Below, piece by piece: positions 6,789 to 16,974 of a DNA stretch of 64,000 nt. Source of the DNA: an uncultured Bacteroidales bacterium (GTDB lineage Bacteria; Bacteroidota; Bacteroidia; Bacteroidales; Paludibacteraceae); the NCBI GenBank assembly GCA_946414805.1, contig CAMKPZ010000001.1, forward strand, positions 124,001-188,000, in the 5' to 3' direction. Each line of letters opens with the position of its first letter. The first letter of the stretch is position 1. The notes under the pieces are model-generated. The model ran no database searches, was not told where the DNA came from, and worked only from the letters and a program-made list of their open reading frames with translations. A program made the translations under genes and the position numbers.

Positions 6789-9700
6789 ATGAAAAACAAA
6801 AGACTTCTTTTGACATCCTTCTTCGCGGTGTTGCTGTCTATTGCTTTTGCTCACGCGCAGGTGACTGCGACGGGTGTGATCGTGGATGAGGCAACGGGTG
6901 AACCGGTGATCGGCGCGTCTGTGCTGGAGGAAGGAACAACGAATGGTACCATCACGGATTTCGATGGTAATTTCCAACTGAATGTGGCTTCGGGAGCGAA
7001 ACTGGTGATCTCCTATGTCGGCTACAAATCTCAAAACGTGGCAGCTGCTGCTAATTTGCGCATCTCGTTGGCGGAAGACAGCGAGGTGCTGGATGAAGTG
7101 GTAGTGACCGGTTATACCACCCAGCGCAAGGCGGACTTGACGGGTGCCGTCAGTGCCGTGAGCGCCAAGGATCTGGAGAAACAGCAGGAGAACAACCCGA
7201 TGAAAGCGCTGCAGGGTAAAATCCCTGGCATGAACATCTCCGCCGACGGTAACCCTTCGGGTGCGGCAACGGTTCGTATCCGTGGTATCGGTACGCTCAA
7301 CGACAACGACCCGCTTTACATCATTGACGGTGTGCCTACCAAATCCGGCATGCACGAGTTGAACCCCAATGATATCGAGTCGATCCAAGTGCTGAAGGAT
7401 GCCGCTTCGGCTTCTATCTACGGTAGCCGTGCCGCCAACGGTGTGATCATTATCACCACCAAGAAAGGCGCAGAGGGTAAGATCCGCGTTGATCTGGACG
7501 CCAGCGTAGCCGTTCAGCAGTACACCAATCGCATGAGCGTCCTGAACGCCAAACAGTTTGGTCAGGTCATGTGGCAGGCTTATGTCAACGATAACATGGA
7601 TCCGAATAGTAATGGTTTGGGCTATCGCTATAACTGGGGCTATGATGCCTCCGGACGCCCAACTTTGTATACTATCTCCATGAACCGCTATCTGGACGAA
7701 GCAGGGACGACTCCCTCTTCCAATACTGATTGGTATAGGGAAACCACCCGGCCGGGTATCATCCAGTCCTATAACGCCGCGGTTTCCCACGGAGGACAGA
7801 AGGGTAGTTCTTTCTTCTCCCTCGGCTACTACAAGAACGAGGGTATAATCAAGAATACTGATTTCGACCGTTTCTCAGCGCGTATCAATAGTGATTATAA
7901 GATCATAGGCGACTATGTCACGATAGGAGAGAACTTTACCATGAGTCGCACTACCGAGGTAGATGCACCGGGTGGTTTCCTCCAAAATGTGCTCCAGTTC
8001 AACCCTTCATTACCTGTCTATACAACCGATGGCGGGTACGCCGGACCTGTAGGCGGTTACCCGGACAGACAAAACCCAGTTGCCGTGCTTGAGCGCAACA
8101 AAGACAACCGCTATGTGTATTGGCGTGTGTTTGGAAACGCCTATATCAATATCAATCCTGTTAAGGGACTCAATATCCGAACGACGGCAGGTATAGACTA
8201 TGCCCAGAAGAAACAACGCATCTTTACATATCCAGTCACAGAAGGCACCATGGCGAACTCTACCAATGCAGTAGAGACGAAGCAAGAGCATTGGCTCCGA
8301 TGGATGTGGAATGCTATTATTACCTATAATCTTGAGATCGGCAAACACCGCGCGGACTTCATGGTCGGTACGGAGTTAAATAGGGAAACAAGTGACTATT
8401 TCTCCGGCTATAAAGAGGATTTCATCGTTCTTAATCCGAATTATATGTGGCCTGATGCAGGTGTGGGTGACGCGCAGGCTTATGGGTCTGGGGGAGGCTA
8501 TTCGCTCATCTCTTTCTTCGGTAAAGCGAACTATAGTTACGATAACCGTTACCTTGTCTCTTTCACTCTCCGTCACGACGGTTCAAGCCGATTCGGTAAG
8601 AACAACCGTTTCGCTACTTTCCCCTCTGTCTCTGCCGGTTGGCGTATCAGTCAGGAGAAATTTATGCGAGGAGCGTCCTCTTGGCTTGATGATCTGAAGA
8701 TACGCGCTTCTTGGGGTCAGACCGGTAACCAAGATATAGCTACCAATGCGCGCTATACGCTATATGTATCTAATTATGGTGTGAACGAATCCGGCGGTCA
8801 AAGTTATGGTACATCCTATGACATCACCGGTTCCAACGGAGGAAGTACCCTTCCGTCCGGATTCAAACGCAACCAGCTCGGAAACGAAAATATCAAATGG
8901 GAAACAACCTCTCAGGTCAATGCCGGCTTGGATTTCTCCTTTCTCAAGCAATCGCTTTACGGCTCTTTCGACTGGTATTATAAGCGGACAACAGACATCC
9001 TTATTGCCATGCAAGGTATTGCAGCCATGGGCGAAGGTACCTCGCAATGGGTCAATGCCGGCGCGATGGACAATATGGGTGTGGAGTTCAATATCGGTTA
9101 CCGCAACCAAACCAAAGGAGGATTCAAATACGATATCAATGCCAATATAGGATCCTATCGCAATACTATTACCCAACTGCCCGATGTAGTGGCTGCCAAC
9201 GGTACTTTCGGCGGCAACGGCGTTAAATCAGTAGTAGGCCACGCGATGGGGTCACAAGTAGGCTATATAGCCGACGGTATCTTCAAGAGCCAAGAAGAGG
9301 TGGATAACCATGCTGAGCAGGAAGGCGCAGCGGTGGGACGTATCCGGTATCTGGATCTTAATGAAGACGGCAAAATCACCGAAGCGGATCAGGACTGGAT
9401 ATATTCGCCTGTTCCGGCTGTATCATTCGGAGCTAATTTCTATTTCGAATACAAGGGTTTTGACCTCACCCTCTTCTTCCAAGGTGTAGGCGGTGTACAG
9501 ATCATTAGCGATCTTAAGCGTGAGACGGATATCTGGGCGGGACTTAATATCGGCTTCCTCAACAAAGGAACGCGCCTCTTGGACGCTTGGAGTCCCTCCA
9601 ACCCGGACAGCAATATTCCTGCGCTCTCCCTTTCGGATAATAACAACGAGAAGCGTGTCAGCTCATACTGGGTAGAAGAAGGTTCGTTCCTTAAACTCCG

Positions 9701-9896
9701 CAATGTGCAGTTGGGATATAATTTGCCTAAGACCGCATGTGAGAAGATGAAGATGCAAAATTGGCGCTTCTTCATCTCTGCGCAGAATGTTTTCACGATT
9801 CATTCCAAGAGTTTCACAGGCGTTGATCCTGAGAACCCCAATTACGGATATCCAATTCCTCTGACCATGACATTAGGAACGAAAGTGACTTTCTAA
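6789..9896 (+). CDS. susC: SusC-type TonB-dependent receptor of the fructan locus
   Basis: 1035 residues. Signal peptide to about residue 24 (IAFAHAQ), carboxypeptidase-regulatory-like domain at about 25-110, TonB box region EVLDEVVVTGY, plug domain with the NPMKALQGKIPG and AASASIYGSRAANGVI motifs, then a 22-strand-type beta barrel ending in an aromatic residue (VTF). It would import fructo-oligosaccharides across the outer membrane together with the SusD protein that follows. Its promoter carries the operator shared with the GH32-permease-kinase operon. Fructan specificity is inferred from the three linked GH32 genes and the fructokinase. Confidence 0.95.
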   Translation: MKNKRLLLTSFFAVLLSIAFAHAQVTATGVIVDEATGEPVIGASVLEEGTTNGTITDFDGNFQLNVASGAKLVISYVGYKSQNVAAAANLRISLAEDSEVLDEVVVTGYTTQRKADLTGAVSAVSAKDLEKQQENNPMKALQGKIPGMNISADGNPSGAATVRIRGIGTLNDNDPLYIIDGVPTKSGMHELNPNDIESIQVLKDAASASIYGSRAANGVIIITTKKGAEGKIRVDLDASVAVQQYTNRMSVLNAKQFGQVMWQAYVNDNMDPNSNGLGYRYNWGYDASGRPTLYTISMNRYLDEAGTTPSSNTDWYRETTRPGIIQSYNAAVSHGGQKGSSFFSLGYYKNEGIIKNTDFDRFSARINSDYKIIGDYVTIGENFTMSRTTEVDAPGGFLQNVLQFNPSLPVYTTDGGYAGPVGGYPDRQNPVAVLERNKDNRYVYWRVFGNAYININPVKGLNIRTTAGIDYAQKKQRIFTYPVTEGTMANSTNAVETKQEHWLRWMWNAIITYNLEIGKHRADFMVGTELNRETSDYFSGYKEDFIVLNPNYMWPDAGVGDAQAYGSGGGYSLISFFGKANYSYDNRYLVSFTLRHDGSSRFGKNNRFATFPSVSAGWRISQEKFMRGASSWLDDLKIRASWGQTGNQDIATNARYTLYVSNYGVNESGGQSYGTSYDITGSNGGSTLPSGFKRNQLGNENIKWETTSQVNAGLDFSFLKQSLYGSFDWYYKRTTDILIAMQGIAAMGEGTSQWVNAGAMDNMGVEFNIGYRNQTKGGFKYDINANIGSYRNTITQLPDVVAANGTFGGNGVKSVVGHAMGSQVGYIADGIFKSQEEVDNHAEQEGAAVGRIRYLDLNEDGKITEADQDWIYSPVPAVSFGANFYFEYKGFDLTLFFQGVGGVQIISDLKRETDIWAGLNIGFLNKGTRLLDAWSPSNPDSNIPALSLSDNNNEKRVSSYWVEEGSFLKLRNVQLGYNLPKTACEKMKMQNWRFFISAQNVFTIHSKSFTGVDPENPNYGYPIPLTMTLGTKVTF

Positions 9897-9915
9897 TTAA
9901 TAATTAATAATGAAT
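9895..9915. repeat. Heptamer repeat, 3 units, overlapping the susC stop
   Basis: AATTAAT-AATTAAT-AATGAAT fills the spacer between susC and susD; its first two bases are part of the susC TAA. Confidence 0.75.
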
Positions 9916-9923
9916 ATTTCGTT

Positions 9924-11654
9924 ATGAAAACACTAAATAAAATAGTACTTGGTACGTTGTTCATTTGGTCCTTGATCTTCACATCTTGCGATGCTTTTCT
10001 TGGTGAGCAAGAACCGCAGGCAGTGCTAGACGACGAGCAGGTTGCCAATCCCGCCTATGTGGACAATCTGGTCATATCTGCGTATGCAATTTTTATTTCG
10101 GCGGAAGATATCAACTCTTCTTTCTCGATGTGGAATTTTGATGTTCGTTCCGACGATGCCTACAAGGGCGGAAACGGAACCTCCGATGGAGATGTGTTCC
10201 ACCAACTGGAGATTAGCCAGGGAATTCTGACTACCAACTGGAATATCAGTGATATGTGGCAGCGTCTGTATAACTGTATCTCACGTGTAAACACTGCCAT
10301 CGCAGCCATTGAGCAAACGGACGAGACATATAAACTCAAATCAACGCGTTTGGGAGAGATGTACTTCCTGCGCGCATACGGTCATTTCCTGCTCAAACGC
10401 CTCTATAAGAACATTCCGTTCGTAGTGGATCCGAATCTGACGACCGAACAATATAATGCGCTGTCCAATACCGAATATACCAATGATGAAGGTTGGGCGG
10501 TGATAGCAAATGATCTGGAGAATGCCTTTTCGCTCCTTCCCGATAAACAGCCGGAGGTGGGAAGACCAAATAAATCCGCTGCCGCTGCTCTGCTCGCGAA
10601 AGTGTATCTCTACAAAGCTTACCGTCAGGACGACCCCGCTACGCATGAGGTGACAGAGATCAACCGCAATGATTTGCAGAAAGTGGTGGATTATACCGAT
10701 CCTGCTCTCTATGCCGGCTATGGACTAGACGTAGATTTTCACAATAATTTCCGTCCCGAGCCAGAGTATGAGAACGGAGTGGAAAGTATATGGGCGATGC
10801 AGTATTCGATGAATGATGGTACAAAGAACGGAAACCTCAATTGGTCGTATGGTCTGATCGTCCCCAATATCCCCGGCGTGACGGACGGAGGTTGCGATTT
10901 CTACAAGCCCAGCCAGAATCTCGTCAATGCCTTCCGTACGGATGCGCAAGGTCTGCCTTTGATTGATACGTACAACCAACATAACTATGACAAGATGACG
11001 GAAACGGCAGACCCGAGGCTCTTCATGACGGTAGGCATGCCAGGTTTTCCTTATATGTTTAATCCTCATTTCATGATGGCATATACGCCTACATGGAGTC
11101 GCTCTAATGGATTGTATGGCTACAACGTGAGTCTAAAGCATAATGTGGACCCCGAGAGCCCTTATCTGATCAAGGGAGCATGGTGGGGAAGCCCGATGAA
11201 CCGCATCGTGTTGCGATATGCTGATATTATGCTTTGCCGCGCCGAAGCGTTGGCGCAACTCGGCTCCAACGATGCCGAAGCGCTCCGTATAGTCAATGAT
11301 ATACGTCAGAGAGCCGCAATGTCCACATCGGCGATCAGCAATTACGAAGCGGATTATAATTGTAAAATCAAAGTATCGCAATATACGGGCGCATATAGCG
11401 GTGCCGAACTTCTGAAGATCGTCAAAATGGAGCGTCGTCTGGAACTTGCTCTTGAGTCAGAACGATTCTTCGACCTCGTTCGATGGGGAGAGGCGGAAGA
11501 GACAATCAATCGCTATTATGCAGAAGAAGCGGATAATTGCGCGATCTATCAGTCTGCTCATTTTACCCGTAATAAGAACGAATATCTGCCCATCCCATTT
11601 GCACAGATAGCAGCTTCTAACGGACATTATACACAAAATATAGGAGGATGGTAA
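9924..11654 (+). CDS. susD: SusD-like glycan-binding lipoprotein
   Basis: 576 residues; lipoprotein signal with Cys at about 22 (IFTSCDAF). The mainly helical SusD fold is shown by the NTAIAAIE region, the GEMYFLRAYGHFLLKRLYKNIPFV motif in the TPR-like part, PNKSAAAALLAKVYLYKA, and the RYADIMLCRAEALAQLG and ERRLELALESERFFDLVRWG motifs near the C-terminus. It caps the SusC barrel and binds fructan oligomers at the cell surface. It is 27 bp after susC and 1 bp before the DUF4960 gene, in one operon. Confidence 0.95.
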   Translation: MKTLNKIVLGTLFIWSLIFTSCDAFLGEQEPQAVLDDEQVANPAYVDNLVISAYAIFISAEDINSSFSMWNFDVRSDDAYKGGNGTSDGDVFHQLEISQGILTTNWNISDMWQRLYNCISRVNTAIAAIEQTDETYKLKSTRLGEMYFLRAYGHFLLKRLYKNIPFVVDPNLTTEQYNALSNTEYTNDEGWAVIANDLENAFSLLPDKQPEVGRPNKSAAAALLAKVYLYKAYRQDDPATHEVTEINRNDLQKVVDYTDPALYAGYGLDVDFHNNFRPEPEYENGVESIWAMQYSMNDGTKNGNLNWSYGLIVPNIPGVTDGGCDFYKPSQNLVNAFRTDAQGLPLIDTYNQHNYDKMTETADPRLFMTVGMPGFPYMFNPHFMMAYTPTWSRSNGLYGYNVSLKHNVDPESPYLIKGAWWGSPMNRIVLRYADIMLCRAEALAQLGSNDAEALRIVNDIRQRAAMSTSAISNYEADYNCKIKVSQYTGAYSGAELLKIVKMERRLELALESERFFDLVRWGEAEETINRYYAEEADNCAIYQSAHFTRNKNEYLPIPFAQIAASNGHYTQNIGGW

Positions 11655-11655
11655 T

Positions 11656-12804
11656 ATGAAAACAATCAATAAATTAGCCTTGGTACTTGGCACTTTGTCC
11701 CTATGTACCTTATTCCTTGCTTCTTGCGAGAAGAAATCCGACGACCTTATTCTCTCAGGAGACTGCGCCGTGGTGGCGCTGCGATTGGATACGATCAATG
11801 GTGTGATAGACAATACCACCAAGTCGGTCTCCTTCATCTTGCCCAAGAACTATGATCCGTCAGCCATGACGGTTACTCGACTTGCTGTCTCTGATGGTGC
11901 TACATGCGATATCAGTGAAGGAATGGTGCTCAATATGCGCTCGGCGCGTACAATCCGCGTGACACATAATGACGCGGTGCAGTTATGGAAGATGCGTGCG
12001 GAGTTCGTTGTAGAGAGGGTTGATAACCCCAAAGCGGTATATATGGGGATAGCGCCTTCTTTCTCGCAACTCAATATAGAAGAGCAGACAGCTTGCCAAT
12101 GGCTCCTTGAAAACGTAGAGGGGAGCACGTATGCTTCTATAGCCGATATTGCCAACGGACAAATAAATCTCTCTGAGTGTAAGGTTATATGGTGGCATCT
12201 GCATAAGGATGGAGGTATTGACGGACGAACGGCGTTTGAAAGCCATGCCGCGGATATACCCAATGCAGTAGCGCGCCTCAAAGGATACTACCGCGCAGGA
12301 GGGGCTTTCTTCCTTACCCGATATGCTAGCTATCTGCCTGCATACTTAGGCGAAGCAGAGTGTTTCCCTAATAACTGCTGGGGAGGGGTAGAGCAGAATG
12401 CTGAACTGATCAATGACCCATGGTCGTTCTTCGCTACCGGGCATACGGATCATCCGCTATGGCAGAACCTGGTGATGAATGAAGGAGAAGACGACCGTAT
12501 ATATACCTGCGATGCCGGCTACCGTATTACCAACTCTACTGCGCAATACCATATCGGTACCGACTGGGGTGGCTACGCCGACTATGACGCATGGCGATCC
12601 GCTACCGGTGCCATTGATATTGCCTATGGCGGCGATGGCGCGATTGTTGCTTGGGAGTATCCCGCCAATGCGGAGCATGGAGCAATCCTTTGTATCGGTT
12701 CGGGATGTTATGATTGGTACTCTACGGCTTCCGCTGCGGAACACTATCATGCGAATATTGCTACTATTACATCTAATGCAATCAATTATTTAATGGAGAA
12801 ATAA
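11656..12804 (+). CDS. DUF4960 lipoprotein, probable surface fructan-binding protein
   Basis: 382 residues with lipoprotein signal (LFLASCEKK, Cys at about 24). An N-terminal beta-rich region (about 30-120, DUF5018-like) is followed by a DUF4960-type domain that starts near YMGIAPSFSQLNIEE and includes WWHLHKDGG. This domain is typical of the gene after susD in Bacteroides fructan loci, where the protein acts as a surface glycan-binding protein. The start codon lies 1 bp after the susD stop. Binding function is inferred from position and family. Confidence 0.8.
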   Translation: MKTINKLALVLGTLSLCTLFLASCEKKSDDLILSGDCAVVALRLDTINGVIDNTTKSVSFILPKNYDPSAMTVTRLAVSDGATCDISEGMVLNMRSARTIRVTHNDAVQLWKMRAEFVVERVDNPKAVYMGIAPSFSQLNIEEQTACQWLLENVEGSTYASIADIANGQINLSECKVIWWHLHKDGGIDGRTAFESHAADIPNAVARLKGYYRAGGAFFLTRYASYLPAYLGEAECFPNNCWGGVEQNAELINDPWSFFATGHTDHPLWQNLVMNEGEDDRIYTCDAGYRITNSTAQYHIGTDWGGYADYDAWRSATGAIDIAYGGDGAIVAWEYPANAEHGAILCIGSGCYDWYSTASAAEHYHANIATITSNAINYLMEK

Positions 12805-12807
12805 ATT

Positions 12808-14409
12808 ATGAAAAAGAATATGGTTATATTGGCTGTTATGATGGCTGCTGCAGCTTTTTTGTTCATTTCTTGCGACAGCCCTGTCCGCGGGGATGAGCCC
12901 CGGGATTGGCAAGCAGAAGGAGCATTCTTCAATTCGTCGGACGAACAGATCACTACCACTTATTACAAGCCTTATACCGGCTATGTAGGAGATCCGATGC
13001 CGTTCTACGATCCGCAAAGCAAAACCTTTAAGGTGCCCTATCTTTTGGAATACCGCCCTAATCCCACCGGTACTTATCACCCTATTTGGGGGGTGGAAAC
13101 CACCGATGGCGCGAACTATACATCGCTCAATGAGGTCATTCCCTGCGGCGGACTCAATGAGCAGGATGCTGCGCTCGGAACAGGATCGATGGTCTTCGAT
13201 GAGGAGACCAAAACCTATTATTTCTTCTATACTGGGCATCGCCACTTGCCACAGGCAGGAGAGGCAACAGAGGCTGTATTATATGCAACCTCTACGGATT
13301 GCAAATCATGGACCAAATGCCGTTCTTTCTTACTCTTGGGTGCGGATTATGGCTATAGCGCGCAGAATTTCAGAGATCCCTTCGTACTCAAGATGGACGA
13401 TGGTAAATGGCATATGTTGGTTTCTACTCATCAGGCAGGAAAAGGCGTCCTGGCGGAGTTTGTCAGCGAAAACCTCACCGACTGGACATCCAATGGTGTG
13501 TTTATGACTATGATGTGGGATCGCTTTTATGAGTGTCCGGATCTCTTCAAAATGGGTGATTGGTGGTATCTCGTATATAGTGAGCAGCATAGCGCTATCC
13601 GCCGTGTGCAGTATTTCAAAGGCAAGACGATTGCTGACCTCAAGGCTTGTACGGCAGGAGATGCCGGACTCTGGCCCGACGGACACGAGGGATTCCTGAA
13701 TAGTCGTGCATTCTATGCCGGCAAAACAGCTTCTGACGGTATAAACCGCTATATATGGGGGTGGGTGCCTACACGTGATGGAAACAGCAATACGGCTACT
13801 GCGCCCGCTCCTGCGGAACCTAACTGGGGTGGCACGTTGGTGGCACACCGGGTGATGCAGCACGAAGACGGAACTCTGACGCTGACGGAGATACCTGCTT
13901 TAGCAGACAAATATGCACAGAGTTCAGAAATCAAAGTAATGGAGCAGTCGGAGCAAGGCGTGACGAAAATGAGCGAAGGTTATTCGCTGGAGAACAATAG
14001 TTATATTATCTTCTCTCGATTAGGCTATCATAGCCGCATACAAATGACCGTTACCACGGCTACAACTGCTGACAAATTCGGAGTATCGCTTTGCCGCGGT
14101 ACTGACAGCAAGAAATATTACACGATGGTCTTTAATCCAGAGAGTGACACCAAACGCAAAATCAATTTCGAAGAAGAAGGACCGAGTGGAACGGGATTTA
14201 TTCCTGCGATTGATAGTTATGTGTTTGATACGCCGGCAGACAATACATACCATATTACAATCGTAACGGACAATTCAGTCGTGACGATGTATGTGAATGA
14301 CCTCCTCTGCTATTCCAACCGCATCTACCGCCAGCAACGCAACTGCTGGAGTATTAATAGTTACAATGGAACTATGCAAATATCAAATTTAAAAATAACC
14401 CAATATTAA
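12808..14409 (+). CDS. GH32 fructan hydrolase, lipid-anchored copy
   Basis: 533 residues; lipobox Cys at about 22 (LFISCDS). The five-bladed GH32 propeller is supported by GDPMPFYD with the nucleophile Asp62 (divergent from the classic WMNDPNG), NFRDP (Asp190) as transition-state stabiliser, and YECPD with acid/base Glu242. A C-terminal beta-sandwich (about 385-533) follows. It cleaves beta-fructosidic bonds in levan or inulin at the cell surface. It is a tandem paralogue of the gene at 15343 and, unlike it, lacks the shared C-terminal tail. Linkage specificity is not readable from sequence. Confidence 0.9.
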   Translation: MKKNMVILAVMMAAAAFLFISCDSPVRGDEPRDWQAEGAFFNSSDEQITTTYYKPYTGYVGDPMPFYDPQSKTFKVPYLLEYRPNPTGTYHPIWGVETTDGANYTSLNEVIPCGGLNEQDAALGTGSMVFDEETKTYYFFYTGHRHLPQAGEATEAVLYATSTDCKSWTKCRSFLLLGADYGYSAQNFRDPFVLKMDDGKWHMLVSTHQAGKGVLAEFVSENLTDWTSNGVFMTMMWDRFYECPDLFKMGDWWYLVYSEQHSAIRRVQYFKGKTIADLKACTAGDAGLWPDGHEGFLNSRAFYAGKTASDGINRYIWGWVPTRDGNSNTATAPAPAEPNWGGTLVAHRVMQHEDGTLTLTEIPALADKYAQSSEIKVMEQSEQGVTKMSEGYSLENNSYIIFSRLGYHSRIQMTVTTATTADKFGVSLCRGTDSKKYYTMVFNPESDTKRKINFEEEGPSGTGFIPAIDSYVFDTPADNTYHITIVTDNSVVTMYVNDLLCYSNRIYRQQRNCWSINSYNGTMQISNLKITQY

Positions 14410-14430
14410 TCCTTTAATTTTATACTTATT

Positions 14431-15291
14431 ATGAAAAAGATTTCTCTTGTTGCGCTCTTCGCAGCGCTGGTAATGAATGTTAATGCTACAGACATTTACA
14501 CCGAGTCGAAACATGTATCATGGGATGACGGAGGTATTCAGATCCCAAAAGAAGCTTTTGCGGAAGCTCAACCCGGTCAGAAGATCGTTGTTAACTACAC
14601 CGGAGCTTCCGACGGCATTGAGTTCAAAGTGATGAACGCAAATTTCGACCATTTGGCAGGTAGCCGCGAAGCGGCATGGATCAACGGCGACGGTGCTTTC
14701 GAGCAGTTCCTTACTCAGTCCGCCGTGGATAGCCTTAAGGCGCATGGATTGGAAATCATAGGAGCGAACTTTACCTGCAGCAAAGTAGAATTATTGGACG
14801 GTAGAACACTCAAAGATGGTTTCACAGTCTGGACCGGTTTCTTCTGGGCGGACGAATGGAGCACCCTCGAACTCTACTGGAACGGCTATGCCGGTGTCGA
14901 TTGGAGCAAAGCAACCGCACTCCGTATCTATTCGGAGGCAAACCGTTCGGATTTTGTTATCAATGTAATCCTCAATGCATGGCCGGATAATGGTGGCGAG
15001 AATGTAGCCAACCATGAGGCCATGACAGCAGGTGAGGGCTACATGGAACTGCCTCTGACTGATGAGTTGCGTACCAAATTGGCTGAAGCTTCCAAGTGGA
15101 TGATTCAGTTTAACAAAGAGGCGGGCGCGGCCTTCAACGTAACTGATATTGTCCTTGTGATGCAAGAGAATCAAGGCACAGGTATCGACAATACCAACGC
15201 CCAAGCCAATGCTGTTAAATTCTTCGAGAACGGACAACTCATCATTCTCAAGAATGGTGTACGTTACAACGCCCTTGGCGCACAGCTCTAA
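14431..15291 (+). CDS. Secreted protein of the fructan locus with C-terminal tail
   Basis: 286 residues; signal peptide to about residue 19 (MNVNA). Two similar beta-rich halves; key stretches are FTVWTGFFWADEWSTLELYW and IYSEANRSDF. It is homologous to the 277-residue protein at 16975 (WTGYFWIDTHEGKTLEVY, FYHEANRP). It ends with the tail NGQLIILKNGVRYNALGAQL also seen in modified form on four other secreted proteins here. Position between two GH32 genes and the jelly-roll-like pattern suggest a carbohydrate-binding role, but no named family was recognised. Confidence 0.75.
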   Translation: MKKISLVALFAALVMNVNATDIYTESKHVSWDDGGIQIPKEAFAEAQPGQKIVVNYTGASDGIEFKVMNANFDHLAGSREAAWINGDGAFEQFLTQSAVDSLKAHGLEIIGANFTCSKVELLDGRTLKDGFTVWTGFFWADEWSTLELYWNGYAGVDWSKATALRIYSEANRSDFVINVILNAWPDNGGENVANHEAMTAGEGYMELPLTDELRTKLAEASKWMIQFNKEAGAAFNVTDIVLVMQENQGTGIDNTNAQANAVKFFENGQLIILKNGVRYNALGAQL

Positions 15292-15308
15292 TCCTTCTTT
15301 TTTACGGT

Positions 15309-15331
15309 ATAGGCGGCTGACTACCGCCTAT
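15309..15331. other. Intergenic hairpin between the duplicated modules
   Basis: ATAGGCGG, loop CTGACTA, CCGCCTAT: perfect 8-bp stem 12 bp before the second GH32 start. There is no T-run after it. It could be an mRNA processing or stabilising element between the two modules. Confidence 0.6.
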
Positions 15332-15342
15332 GCTGACTGTTT

Positions 15343-16953
15343 ATGAAACATCCTTTACTCATATCGGCCCTTTTCTGGTGCGTTCTCTCGGTTGGAGCAC
15401 AGAACGGCTATTACTACCAACCTGCAGAAGGTTGGTGCGGTGACCCGATGCCTTTTTACGATGCGGCTTCGGGAGAGTTCCGCATATATTATCTGCAGGA
15501 ATATCGCCCCAACGATAGGGCTACTTATCATCCCGTCCACATGATTTTCACAACGGATTTCGTCAACTACGGCGAGAGCGGCGAGGTGCTGCCTACCGGC
15601 GACCGTTGGGCACAGGATGCTGCCATCGGTACCGGATCGGTCATAAAGGCGCATACGGGTACCTATTATTTCTACTACACCGGCAATAAGTTTCAACCCT
15701 CAGAATCAGAATGTCGTCAAGTGATCATGTGCGCCACTTCTACCGATGGCATCAACTGGACCAAGACCTCATTACGTCTCGCCCCGGATACATGGTATTT
15801 TTACCATGACGATTTCCGAGACCCTGAGGTCTTCCGTACCGAGGATGGTGTCTATCACATGCTCATTGCTACCGGCAAAGACGGCAGGAATGTGCTGGCG
15901 GAGTTCACTTCTGCCGATTGTCGGAACTGGACGCATAAAGGCGTGTTCATGACTACTCTTTGGGATCGTGTCTACGAGTGTCCCAATGTGTTCAAGATGG
16001 GCGACTGGTGGTATCTGGTCTATAGCGAGTTACACAAAGAGATCCGCCGCGTACAATATTTCAAAGCGCGCACATTTGAAGGCTTGGCGGCTTGTACGAA
16101 GAATGACAACCCTGTCTGGCCCGATAACCATGAGGGCTATCTGGACTCCCGCGGTTTCTATGCCGGCAAGACGGCTTCGGACGGCTCTGACCGCTATATA
16201 TGGGGGTGGTGTCCTACGCGGAGAGACAATAACAACACCGCCGTCAACAATGACACCGGCGAACCGGATTGGGCAGGTACTTTGGTGGCGCATCGTCTTA
16301 TCCAGCATGACGACGGATCGCTCACCTTGGGAGAGATAGAGACTGTGCGTAATTGGTTTAACGACGAGGTATCGGTATCGACTACCGCTACATCCATAGC
16401 AGCAGGAGGCTCTATCGAACTACCAGCACTCAGCGATAAAACACATCTCTCCTTCACCGTCACGGCTTCCTCCGCACAGACCAAGTTCGGCGTGTCGTTG
16501 GCGAAAGAGAGCTGGTCGGGACGCTATTATTCGCTTGTCGTTAATCCGGAAGCGAATAACATGGCGAAAATCAATTTCGAGCAGGAGGGGCCCGATGCCA
16601 TGGGATTTATACCATACATAGACGGCTATCTCTTCTCGCAGCCCTCCGATCGGGTCTATCAGGTAGATATTTATATCGACCGCTCGGTTCTCGTGCTCTA
16701 TATAAACGATCAGGTCTGCTATACCAACCGCATCTACGGTATGTCCGGTAAATCATGGAGCATCAAATGTTATGACGGCTCTATCCAGATAACAGATATC
16801 CGCCAGATGGTGAATCATCCGGAAAAACCGACCACTGCGGATCTGGTGGTGCATGCGGGTGAGAAGAACTATAAACAGATACGGAACGGTCAGATGGTTA
16901 TTTGCCGAGAGGGAAAAATGTTTTCCGTGACCGGACAACAAATAGAATACTAA
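15343..16953 (+). CDS. GH32 fructan hydrolase, secreted copy with C-terminal tail
   Basis: 536 residues. The N-terminus is a plain signal peptide (ALFWCVLSVGAQ) rather than a lipobox. GH32 motifs match the upstream paralogue: GDPMPFYD (Asp34), DFRDP (Asp160), YECPN (Glu212). A C-terminal beta-sandwich is followed by a linker and a tail beginning NGQMVICREGKMFSVTG. The enzyme would act on fructan outside the cell. The pair differs in the predicted way of staying at the surface: lipid anchor for the 12808 product, tail for this one. Confidence 0.9.
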   Translation: MKHPLLISALFWCVLSVGAQNGYYYQPAEGWCGDPMPFYDAASGEFRIYYLQEYRPNDRATYHPVHMIFTTDFVNYGESGEVLPTGDRWAQDAAIGTGSVIKAHTGTYYFYYTGNKFQPSESECRQVIMCATSTDGINWTKTSLRLAPDTWYFYHDDFRDPEVFRTEDGVYHMLIATGKDGRNVLAEFTSADCRNWTHKGVFMTTLWDRVYECPNVFKMGDWWYLVYSELHKEIRRVQYFKARTFEGLAACTKNDNPVWPDNHEGYLDSRGFYAGKTASDGSDRYIWGWCPTRRDNNNTAVNNDTGEPDWAGTLVAHRLIQHDDGSLTLGEIETVRNWFNDEVSVSTTATSIAAGGSIELPALSDKTHLSFTVTASSAQTKFGVSLAKESWSGRYYSLVVNPEANNMAKINFEQEGPDAMGFIPYIDGYLFSQPSDRVYQVDIYIDRSVLVLYINDQVCYTNRIYGMSGKSWSIKCYDGSIQITDIRQMVNHPEKPTTADLVVHAGEKNYKQIRNGQMVICREGKMFSVTGQQIEY

Positions 16954-16974
16954 CACTTAAAAACAAATACAATT

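Noticed and set aside
5622..7790. Long minus-strand open frames opposite the regulator and susC
   Set aside because: They lie opposite strongly supported genes, have low-complexity composition and match no family.
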